Assembly: GCF_037482285.1 (NCBI RefSeq)
Contig: NZ_JBBEYB010000007.1
Location: 124,001-188,000, forward strand
DNA: 64,000 bases
Direction of reading: 5' to 3'
Origin: Aquabacterium sp029268225
GTDB taxonomy: Bacteria; Pseudomonadota; Gammaproteobacteria; Burkholderiales; Burkholderiaceae_C
Under the pieces are notes generated by a model. It did no database searches and was not told the DNA's origin. It saw nothing but the letters and a program-made list of their open reading frames with translations. A program made the translations under genes and the position numbers. Every line of letters begins with the position of its first letter. Within the stretch, counting starts at the first letter, position 1. Positions 51,890-60,128 of the stretch are shown here, in pieces.

Positions 51890-53279
51890 CGTGGAGGACG
51901 GTGCCTCACCACCATCCCCCATGCTGGACGCGCAGCATCTCGGTTGGTGGGCCTTGCAGTTCACCCCGCGTGTGGCGCAACTGGAAGAGGCGGTGGTGCT
52001 GGAATACCGCGCATCCGAGCGTTTGTTTGGCGGTGCGCAGGCCTTGCGCGCCCGTTTGAGCGACGGGGCACAAAGACAAGGGGCTGCGGCTTGGGCGTTT
52101 GCACCCCATGCTTTGGCGGCTCTGTGCCTGGCACGGCATCGCCTGAACGCGGGCCCTGTGGCTGCGAAGGACGCTACCCCTGACGCGTCGACGCAGGCGC
52201 TGGACGCCTTGCCCTTCAGCACCCTGAGCGCGCTGCGCCCCCACGCCGGCACCCTGGCACGTCTGGGGTGTCGCACGCTGGGCGATGTCCGGGCCCTGCC
52301 CCGTGGCGGGGTCAGCCGGCGTTTCGATGCGGCCACGCTGCGGGCACTGGACCAGGCTTACGGGCTCAGCCCCCTGCCCTTGTCCTGGTTGACGCTGCCC
52401 GAGGTGTTCGATGAGCGGCTGGAGTTGCCCGGCCGGGTGGAGTCAGCGATGGCGCTGCTGCATGGCGCCCGCGTGTTGCTGCATCGGCTGTGTGCCTGGC
52501 TGGCCGGTCAGCACGCGGGGGTCGAGTCGTTCACCCTGCGCTGGCACCACGGTCTACGACGCCATCAAGCCCATTCAGGGCAACACACTGTGCGCTTGTC
52601 CAGTCCATCGCGCGACGTGGAGCGCCTCGCGGCATTGTTGAGCGAGCACCTGCATCATGTGACGCTGGAGGCGCCGGTGGAAGAGCTCAGCCTAAGGGCC
52701 GAACAGATCGCCCCGCTGGTGGCGCACAGCCACAGCCTGTTCCCGGAACAGGGTGGCGAACAGCTCACCGCCCAGCCCGGCAGCCTGCTCACGCCCACCG
52801 CGCAGCGGGCCCAGCGCGAAGCCCTGTGGACGCTGCTCGATCGCCTGGGCGCCCGCCTGGGAGCAGAACGGGTGCAGACTGGGCAACTCTACGCCGACCA
52901 CAGGCTGGAACATGCCCAGCGTTGGCAAGCGGCCTTGCCGACCTCACCGGGCGCACAGGCCCCATCCGTCGCCCAGCACCCAGCCCTGCCCCCCTGGCCT
53001 CAGCCCAGTTGGGTGCTGGAGGCCCCAATGCCCTTGACCATGGTCGCCGATGCCCAGGGGCTGCGCGAGCACCCGCACTACCAAGGGCGACTGCACTGGC
53101 TGGCCGGCCCACACCGGGTCGAAGCCGGCTGGTGGGATACTGCCTCACCAGACAGTGCCTGCGCACGCGACTATTACCTGGCCAGCAGCCCAGGTGCCGG
53201 ACTACTGTGGGTGTTCCGTGCCCGACACACCGGCAACACATCTGCCCCAGCCTGGTTTCTGCATGGACTGTTTGCCTGA
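51849..53279 (+). CDS. imuB: Y-family polymerase-like protein ImuB
   Basis: A 476-residue protein related to DinB/UmuC but without the catalytic acidic residues: the first palm segment reads WMALLPASRHD and the second LEYRASERLFGG, where active enzymes have a D-x-D and an S-x-D-E. It carries a helix-hairpin-helix region (LGCRTLGDVRALPRGGVSRRF) and a little-finger-like C-terminus. Known ImuB proteins act as an adaptor linking DnaE2 to the beta clamp. The start overlaps imuA, and dnaE2 begins six bases after its stop. Confidence 0.93.
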   Translation: MQNWMALLPASRHDVEDGASPPSPMLDAQHLGWWALQFTPRVAQLEEAVVLEYRASERLFGGAQALRARLSDGAQRQGAAAWAFAPHALAALCLARHRLNAGPVAAKDATPDASTQALDALPFSTLSALRPHAGTLARLGCRTLGDVRALPRGGVSRRFDAATLRALDQAYGLSPLPLSWLTLPEVFDERLELPGRVESAMALLHGARVLLHRLCAWLAGQHAGVESFTLRWHHGLRRHQAHSGQHTVRLSSPSRDVERLAALLSEHLHHVTLEAPVEELSLRAEQIAPLVAHSHSLFPEQGGEQLTAQPGSLLTPTAQRAQREALWTLLDRLGARLGAERVQTGQLYADHRLEHAQRWQAALPTSPGAQAPSVAQHPALPPWPQPSWVLEAPMPLTMVADAQGLREHPHYQGRLHWLAGPHRVEAGWWDTASPDSACARDYYLASSPGAGLLWVFRARHTGNTSAPAWFLHGLFA

Positions 53280-53285
53280 CGTGGG

Positions 53286-56200
53286 ATGAAGCCCGCCATG
53301 AACCGCGCGCTCATTCGCGCGACACCCCTGCCCGACTACGTCGAGTTGCATGCGGTCTCGAACTACTCCTTTTTGCGCGGTGGCTCGCACCCGGAAGAAC
53401 TGATCGAGCGCGCCCTGGCACTGGGCTACCGAGGTCTGGCCTTGACCGACGAGGCCAGTCTGGCCGGCGTGGTGCGTGCGCACCTGGCTTTGCGCAAGGC
53501 TCGGGAGGCCGGTGTGCCCGGCGCCGACACCTTCCAGTTGCTGCTGGGCAGCGAGTTCGAGGTGGCAGACGCGACGCCTTTCAAGCTGGTGGTGCTGGCC
53601 TGTCACCGCATTGGCTACGGCCTCCTGTGCGAGTTCATCACCCGGCTGCGTCGCACTGGCCAAGGCAAAGGACTCGCCCCTTTGACCCGCGAAGACATCC
53701 GGCCTTCGGCCTGGGGCGACTGTCTGGTGCTGCTGATCCCGCAGCGACACAGCGCCCCCGAGGTCGTGGCCGAGCAGGCTCGTTGGCTGCGCCGCCATTT
53801 TGCCGACCGATGCTGGCTGGGCGTGGCTCTGCACCACCATCTGGACGATGCCGTGTGGCTGCGCACCTTGCGCCAGATTGGCGAGACCGAGCAGGTGCCC
53901 CTGGTGGCCACGGGCGACGTGCACATGCACCTGCGCTCTCGCAAGCCCTTGCAGGATGTGCTCACCGCTACCCGCCTGCGGCGTCCGCTTAGCGACTGCG
54001 GCCTGCAACTGGAGCGCCACGCCGAACGCCATCTGCGCAGCCGACTGCGACTGGCCCAGCGTTATCCCGCCGACCTGTTGCAAGCAACGCAGGATGTGGC
54101 GGCACGTTGCGCGTTCAGCCTGGACGAGCTGCGCTACGAATACCCAGACGAAGTCGTGCCCGAGGGGGCAACACCCGGCAGCTACCTGCGGCAAAGCAGT
54201 GAGGCTGGCTTGAACCGACGCTATCCGCAGGGCGTGCCGCCTCGGGTGCGCGCCCAACTGGAGGCCGAACTCACTCTGATCGCCGAGCTCGGCTATGAAA
54301 AGTACTTCCTGACGGTGTACGACATCGTGTGCTTTGCGCGCTCGCGCCACATCCTCTGCCAGGGTCGAGGCAGCGCGGCCAATTCGGTGGTCTGCTATGC
54401 CCTGGGCATCACCGAAGTCGACCCCGAGCAGAGCACCTTGCTGTTCGAGCGCTTCATCTCACGCGAGCGCAACGAGCCGCCTGACATCGACGTGGACTTC
54501 GAGCACGAGCGCCGTGAAGAGGTCATCCAGTATCTGTACAGCCGCTACGGACGCGACCGGGCCGCGCTCACGGCCACCGTCATCACCTACCGCACCCGCA
54601 GCGCCTTGCGCGATGTGGGCAAGGCCCTCGGCTTCAGTCCGGACGAGATCGAGCGTGCCAGCGGCAACCTGCAATGGTGGGACAGCCACGCCGCCTTGGC
54701 CGAACGCCTGCAAGAAGTCGGCCTGGACCCCAGCACGCGCCGCGTTCAGCAGTGGCTGGAGCTCACGCGCACGCTGGTGGGCTTTCCGCGCCATCTGAGC
54801 CAGCACACCGGCGGCTTTGTGCTCTCGCGTGGGGCGCTGTGTCGCATGGTGCCCATCGAGAACGCGAACATGCCCGACCGCAGCGTCATCCAGTGGGACA
54901 AAGACGACCTGGACGCGCTGGGCCTGCTCAAGGTGGACGTGCTGGCGCTGGGCATGCTCACGGCCTTGCGCAAGGCGATGGACTTCATCGGCCAATGGCG
55001 GGGCCAGCGCTTTGACCTGCCCGACATCCCTCGTGAAGACCCCGCGTGCTACGAGATGATGTGCCGGGCCGACACCATCGGCGTCTTCCAGATTGAAAGC
55101 CGGGCGCAGATGAGCATGCTGCCGCGTCTGAAGCCCCGCCAGTTTTACGATCTGGTGGTGGAAGTGGCCCTGGTGCGACCGGGGCCGATCCAGGGCGGGA
55201 TGGTCCACCCCTATCTGCGCCGCCGCCAGGGACTGGAGCCGGTCGACTACCCCCGTGGCCTGCAGGCGGCCTTGAAGCGCACCCTGGGTGTGCCGATTTT
55301 TCAGGAACAGGTCATGCAGATCGCGATGATCGCGGCGGGGTTCACCGCAGGTGAGGCCGATGATCTGCGCCGGTCGATGGCCGCGTGGCGACGCAAGGGC
55401 GATGTGCACAAATTCAAGGAGCGCATCAAGGCCGGCATGCGCGCCAACCAGTACAGCCCCGAATTTGCCGAGCAGATCTGCCAGCAGATCGAAGGCTTTG
55501 GCTCCTACGGCTTCCCCGAATCCCACGCGGCAAGCTTTGCCTTGCTGGTGTACGCCAGCGCCTGGATCAAATGCCATGAACCGGCGGCCTTCCTGGCGGG
55601 CCTGCTGAACGCGCAACCGCTGGGCTTTTACTCCCCCAGCCAGTTGGTGCAGGACGCGCTCCGACATGGCGTGGAAGTGCGCCCACCTGACGTGATGTGT
55701 TCGACCTGGGATTGCAGCCTGGAGCCGGGTACTCCGCCCAGTGAGCCGGCGGTTCGACTCGGCTTGCGCTTGCTCGCCGGGCTGTCCCCCGACGTGGCGC
55801 AACGCATCGTGGCCGCACGCCAACAGTCCCCCTTCACCGACGTGGACGACCTCGCCCGCCGCGCCGACCTCGATCAGCGCACCCTGCGCGCCCTGGCCGC
55901 TGGCGATGCGCTCATCAGCCTCTCCGGCCACCGCCGCCAGCAAGTCTGGGAGGCGTCGGCCCTGCACCGTGCGCCGCCGCTGTTGCGCGAAGCGCCGGTG
56001 GCCGAAGTGCCCTTGGCCCTGCCCGCGGCGCCCGAAGGCGAAGAAATCGTCTTTGACTACGCCTCTCAAGGCCTGACGCTGCGCCGGCACCCCTTGGCCT
56101 TGCTGCGTCCACAGTTGAGCGCCCAGCGCCTGCTCAGTGCCGCCGAGTTGCGTGATTTTCCGAATGGGAGACTGGCGCGCGCCTGCGGCATCGTCACCGT

Positions 56201-56450
56201 GCGGCAACAACCGGGCACCGCCTCGGGCGTGGTCTTCGTGACGCTGGAAGATGAAACCGGCACGGTCAACGTGATCGTGTGGCCGGCCCTGAAAGAACGC
56301 CAGCGACGCGAGCTGGTGCACTCACGGCTGCTGGCGGTCTATGGGGTATGGCAGCGTGAAGGCGAGGTACGCCACTTGGTGGCGCATCGCCTGCGCGACC
56401 TGACGCCCCTGCTGGGGCGCCTGAGCACCCACAGCCGGGACTTTCACTGA
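53286..56450 (+). CDS. dnaE2: Error-prone DNA polymerase III alpha subunit DnaE2
   Basis: A 1054-residue C-family polymerase, shorter than replicative DnaE, used for lesion bypass. The PHP domain begins YVELHAVSNYSFLRGGSHPEE. The palm shows ILCQGRGSAANSVVCYALG and the catalytic aspartates in EPPDIDVDFEHERREEVI. Later regions are YGFPESHAASFALLVYASAW and the OB domain GIVTVRQQPGTASGVVFVTL. It is the last gene of the LexA-controlled cassette. An ATG at 53298 is an alternative start. Confidence 0.96.
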   Translation: MKPAMNRALIRATPLPDYVELHAVSNYSFLRGGSHPEELIERALALGYRGLALTDEASLAGVVRAHLALRKAREAGVPGADTFQLLLGSEFEVADATPFKLVVLACHRIGYGLLCEFITRLRRTGQGKGLAPLTREDIRPSAWGDCLVLLIPQRHSAPEVVAEQARWLRRHFADRCWLGVALHHHLDDAVWLRTLRQIGETEQVPLVATGDVHMHLRSRKPLQDVLTATRLRRPLSDCGLQLERHAERHLRSRLRLAQRYPADLLQATQDVAARCAFSLDELRYEYPDEVVPEGATPGSYLRQSSEAGLNRRYPQGVPPRVRAQLEAELTLIAELGYEKYFLTVYDIVCFARSRHILCQGRGSAANSVVCYALGITEVDPEQSTLLFERFISRERNEPPDIDVDFEHERREEVIQYLYSRYGRDRAALTATVITYRTRSALRDVGKALGFSPDEIERASGNLQWWDSHAALAERLQEVGLDPSTRRVQQWLELTRTLVGFPRHLSQHTGGFVLSRGALCRMVPIENANMPDRSVIQWDKDDLDALGLLKVDVLALGMLTALRKAMDFIGQWRGQRFDLPDIPREDPACYEMMCRADTIGVFQIESRAQMSMLPRLKPRQFYDLVVEVALVRPGPIQGGMVHPYLRRRQGLEPVDYPRGLQAALKRTLGVPIFQEQVMQIAMIAAGFTAGEADDLRRSMAAWRRKGDVHKFKERIKAGMRANQYSPEFAEQICQQIEGFGSYGFPESHAASFALLVYASAWIKCHEPAAFLAGLLNAQPLGFYSPSQLVQDALRHGVEVRPPDVMCSTWDCSLEPGTPPSEPAVRLGLRLLAGLSPDVAQRIVAARQQSPFTDVDDLARRADLDQRTLRALAAGDALISLSGHRRQQVWEASALHRAPPLLREAPVAEVPLALPAAPEGEEIVFDYASQGLTLRRHPLALLRPQLSAQRLLSAAELRDFPNGRLARACGIVTVRQQPGTASGVVFVTLEDETGTVNVIVWPALKERQRRELVHSRLLAVYGVWQREGEVRHLVAHRLRDLTPLLGRLSTHSRDFH

Positions 56451-56482
56451 CACGCGGGCGCGCCAGCTTCAGCGCCTCAAGG

Positions 56483-58330
56483 TCAGCGCTTGCGTGCCGG
56501 CGGCAAGTCGGTGCAACTGCCGTGAGCCGCTTCGGCACACAGGCCGATGCTTTCACCCAGCGTTGGGTGCGGGTGAATGGTCTTGCCGATGTCGACCTCG
56601 TCGGCCCCCATCTCGATGGCGAGCGCGATCTCGCCGATCATGTCGCCCGCATGCGTGCCGACGATGCCACCACCCAGGATGCGACCATGGCCGTGAGCCT
56701 CAGGACTGTCATCGAACAAGAGCTTGGTGAAGCCCTCGTCGCGACCGTTCGCAATGGCACGGCCCGATGCCGACCACGGGAACAGCCCCTTCTTGACCTT
56801 GATGCCCTGAGCCTTGGCCTGGTCCTCGGTCAAGCCCACCCACGCCACTTCCGGATCGGAGTAAGCCACGCTCGGAATCACGCGGGCATCGAACTGGGTC
56901 TTGGCCAGCTTCTCGTCACCCAGCAGTTCACCCGCCACCACTTCGGCGGCCACATGCGCCTCGTGCACAGCCTTGTGCGCCAGCATGGGCTGCCCCACCA
57001 GGTCGCCAATGGCGAAGATGTGCGGCACGTTGGTGCGCATCTGCACGTCCACCGGAATGAAGCCACGGTCAGACACGGCCACACCGGCCTTGTCCGCGTC
57101 GATCTTCTTGCCGTTGGGCGTGCGCCCCACCGCCTGCAGCACCAGGTCATAGGTCTGCTCGCTCAGGGTACCGTCGGCCGCCTCAAACTTCACCTTGATG
57201 CCTTCGGGCGTGGCCTCGGCCCCCACCGTCTTGGTCTTCAACATGATGTTGTCGAAGCGCGGCGCGTTCATCTTTTGCCAGACCTTGACCAGATCCCGGT
57301 CAGCGCCCTGCATCAGGCCGTCCATCATCTCGACCACGTCCAGACGTGCGCCCAGCGTGGAATACACCGTGCCCATTTCCAGGCCGATGATGCCGCCGCC
57401 CACGATCAGCATCTTCTTGGGCACGCCCTGAAGCGCGAGCGCCCCGGTTGAGTCCACGATGCGCTCGTCTTGCGGGAAGAACGGCAGACGCACCGCCTGC
57501 GAGCCGGCCGCGATGATGGCGCGCTTGAAACGCACCACCTTGGCCGAGCCGGTCTTCTCTTGGCCCGTGCCCGTGGTCTCTTCGACCTTCAGGTGATACG
57601 GATCGAGGAAGACACCATAGCCGCGCACGGTCGTGACCTTGCGCATCTTGGCCATGGACGCCAGGCCGCCGGTCAACTTGCCGATGACCTTTTCCTTGTG
57701 GCCACGCAGCTTGTCGATGTTCACGCTGGGCTCGGCGAACTCCACGCCGGCATCGGCCAGGTGGCGGACCTCGTCCATCACGGCGGCCACGTGCAGCAGC
57801 GCCTTCGAGGGGATGCAACCCACGTTCAGGCACACGCCACCCAGGGTGGCGTAACGCTCGACGATCACGGTGTTCAGGCCCAAGTCGGCCGAACGGAATG
57901 CGGCCGAGTAGCCGCCCGGGCCACCGCCCAGCACGACCACATCGCATTCCACGTCCACCGGGCCGGTGTAGCTGCCAGCCGGAGCCGGAGCCACGACTGC
58001 GGGCGCCGAAGGTGCCGCCGCGACCACAGGTGCCGAAGTCGGAGCAATCACCGGAGCTGCAGTGGGTGCTGCAGAGGCCGCGGCCCCTGCGTCCGCGCTT
58101 TCCAGCGTCAAGATCACCGTGCCCTGGTTGATCTTGTCACCCAAAGCCACCTTGAGCTCCTTCACCACACCGGCGTGCGACGAAGGAATCTCCATCGAAG
58201 CCTTGTCCGACTCAACCGTGATGAGGCTTTGCTCGGCCTTCACCGTGTCGCCGGGCTTGACCAGCACCTCGATGATGGCCACGTCCTTGAAGTCACCGAT
58301 GTCGGGAACTTGTACGTCAATCAATGCCAT
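56483..58330 (-). CDS. lpdA: Dihydrolipoyl dehydrogenase (E3) with N-terminal lipoyl domain
   Basis: A 615-residue flavoenzyme re-oxidising dihydrolipoamide in the pyruvate dehydrogenase complex. An N-terminal lipoyl domain (about 1-80, lipoyl Lys in ESDKASMEIP) joins through an Ala/Pro linker to the E3 body. The body has the FAD motif VVLGGGPGGYSAAFRSADLG, the redox disulfide in GGVCLNVGCIPSK, the NAD motif IVGGGIIGLEMGTVYS and the catalytic His-Glu in HPHPTLGESIG. Fused lipoyl domains occur in some betaproteobacterial E3 proteins. The start at 58330 follows GGGAG. Confidence 0.95.
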   Translation of the reverse strand: MALIDVQVPDIGDFKDVAIIEVLVKPGDTVKAEQSLITVESDKASMEIPSSHAGVVKELKVALGDKINQGTVILTLESADAGAAASAAPTAAPVIAPTSAPVVAAAPSAPAVVAPAPAGSYTGPVDVECDVVVLGGGPGGYSAAFRSADLGLNTVIVERYATLGGVCLNVGCIPSKALLHVAAVMDEVRHLADAGVEFAEPSVNIDKLRGHKEKVIGKLTGGLASMAKMRKVTTVRGYGVFLDPYHLKVEETTGTGQEKTGSAKVVRFKRAIIAAGSQAVRLPFFPQDERIVDSTGALALQGVPKKMLIVGGGIIGLEMGTVYSTLGARLDVVEMMDGLMQGADRDLVKVWQKMNAPRFDNIMLKTKTVGAEATPEGIKVKFEAADGTLSEQTYDLVLQAVGRTPNGKKIDADKAGVAVSDRGFIPVDVQMRTNVPHIFAIGDLVGQPMLAHKAVHEAHVAAEVVAGELLGDEKLAKTQFDARVIPSVAYSDPEVAWVGLTEDQAKAQGIKVKKGLFPWSASGRAIANGRDEGFTKLLFDDSPEAHGHGRILGGGIVGTHAGDMIGEIALAIEMGADEVDIGKTIHPHPTLGESIGLCAEAAHGSCTDLPPARKR

Positions 58331-58343
58331 GTCGCGCTCCCGA

Positions 58344-60026
58344 TCACAGCACGATGCGGCGGAAGTCCGCCAGCAGCGACGCGAAGTACACATTGAAGCG
58401 GGCAGCCGCCGCACCGTCGATGACGCGGTGGTCCCACGACAGCGACAGCGGCAACATCAGGCGCGGCTGGAAGGCCTTGCCATCCCACTTCGGCTCGATG
58501 GTGCTCTTGCACACGCCCATGATGGCCACTTCAGGCGCATTGATGATGGGGGTGAAGTACTTGCCACCGATGCCGCCCAGCGACGAGATCGAGAAGCAAC
58601 CACCGGTCATGTCGGCCGGACCCAGCTTGCCGTCGCGCGCCTTCTTGGCCAGCTCTGCCATTTCCTGGCTGATTTGGAAAATGCCCTTCTTGTCGGCATC
58701 CTTGATCACCGGCACCACCAGGCCATTGGGCGTGTCCGCCGCAAAGCCGATGTGGAAGTAGTTCTTGAGCACCAGCTGATCGCCATCCAGCGAGGCATTG
58801 AACTCGGGGAACTTCTTCAAAGCTGCCACGGCCGCCTTGATCATGAAGGCCAGCATCGTGACCTTCACGCCGGACTTCTCGTTTTCCTTGTTCAACTGAA
58901 CGCGGAAGGCTTCCAGCTCGGTGATGTCCGCGTCGTCGTGGTTCGTGACGTGCGGGATCACCACCCAGTTGCGGTGCAGGTTGGCGCCCGAGATCTTCTT
59001 GATGCGCGACAGGTCCTTGCGCTCGATCGGGCCAAACTTGGCGAAGTCTACCTTCGGCCAAGGCAGCAGCCCGGGGAAAGCGCCTTCCGATGCCGCGGCA
59101 GCCGGGGCCTTGGCTTGTTGGGCCGAGGTCTGCAAACCACCCGTCATCACGTTGCGAACAAAGTTCTGCACGTCAGACTGGGTGATGCGCCCCTTGAACC
59201 CGGAGCCTTTGACCTCGGCCAGCGGCACACCCAACTCTCGCGCAAACTTGCGGATGCTGGGGGATGCGTGCGGCAGCGCGGCCGACGGCGAGCCAGGCTG
59301 ATGGGCCGGCAGGGTCGCCACGGCCGAAGCGGCCACAGCGGGCGCTGCGACGACAGCAGGTGCCGCCGCCACAGGCGCGCTGGCTGCCGGAGCAGCCACA
59401 GGCGCAGCAGCCGGCGCAGCCCCCGCGCCAGCAGCGCCTTCCAACACCACGATCGGGGTGCCCTTGGCCACCTTGTCACCCAGCTTCACCAGCAGGCTCT
59501 TGACCACGCCGGCGTGCGACGACGGAATCTCCATCGATGCCTTGTCCGACTCCACGGTGATCAGGCTTTGCTCGGCCTTGACGGTGTCGCCCACCTTGAC
59601 CAGCAGCTCGATCACGGCCACTTCATCGAAGTCGCCGATTTCTGGCACCACCACCTCGATCGGGCCAGATGCTGCCACCGGGGCAGCCACCGCGGCGGCC
59701 ACAGGCGCCGACGCAACCACGGCTGGCGCAGCCGGTGCCGCCACCGCAGCAGGCGCCGCTGCCGGAGCCGAAGCCGAAGCAGCGCCTTCGGCCGCCTCCA
59801 GCACCAGCACCACCGAGCCTTCGCTCACCTTGTCGCCCAGGGCGACCTTCAACTCCTTCACCACGCCAGCGTGGGAAGACGGAATCTCCATCGAAGCCTT
59901 GTCCGACTCCACCGTGATCAAGCTCTGCTCGGCCTTCACGGTATCGCCAGCTTTCACCAGCACCTCGATGATTGCCACTTCATCAAAGTCCCCAATGTCA
60001 GGGACCTTCACTTCAATCAATGCCAT
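58344..60026 (-). CDS. aceF: Pyruvate dehydrogenase E2, dihydrolipoamide acetyltransferase
   Basis: A 560-residue core subunit. Two N-terminal lipoyl domains (about 1-80 and 120-195, each with ESDKASMEIP) are joined by long Ala/Pro linkers. A peripheral subunit-binding domain follows (ASPSIRKFARELGVPLAEVKG), then the acetyltransferase domain with the DHRVIDGAAAARF active-site motif near the C-terminus. It starts 102 bases after aceE and precedes lpdA by 13 bases. Confidence 0.96.
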   Translation of the reverse strand: MALIEVKVPDIGDFDEVAIIEVLVKAGDTVKAEQSLITVESDKASMEIPSSHAGVVKELKVALGDKVSEGSVVLVLEAAEGAASASAPAAAPAAVAAPAAPAVVASAPVAAAVAAPVAASGPIEVVVPEIGDFDEVAVIELLVKVGDTVKAEQSLITVESDKASMEIPSSHAGVVKSLLVKLGDKVAKGTPIVVLEGAAGAGAAPAAAPVAAPAASAPVAAAPAVVAAPAVAASAVATLPAHQPGSPSAALPHASPSIRKFARELGVPLAEVKGSGFKGRITQSDVQNFVRNVMTGGLQTSAQQAKAPAAAASEGAFPGLLPWPKVDFAKFGPIERKDLSRIKKISGANLHRNWVVIPHVTNHDDADITELEAFRVQLNKENEKSGVKVTMLAFMIKAAVAALKKFPEFNASLDGDQLVLKNYFHIGFAADTPNGLVVPVIKDADKKGIFQISQEMAELAKKARDGKLGPADMTGGCFSISSLGGIGGKYFTPIINAPEVAIMGVCKSTIEPKWDGKAFQPRLMLPLSLSWDHRVIDGAAAARFNVYFASLLADFRRIVL

Positions 60027-60128
60027 TTTGTGTCTCCATTCAGGACGACGTCATACGTTGGTTCGACAGCCCCCGCCCGCGCACATCGGTGGCGCAGGGC
60101 TGGGGCCTCGGTTCGGTGTCTGAGAGCC

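Noticed and set aside
52490..53992. Plus-strand open frame of 500 codons across imuB and dnaE2
   Set aside because: It is out of frame with both recognised genes and is Pro/Arg/Ala rich, typical of a GC-rich shadow.
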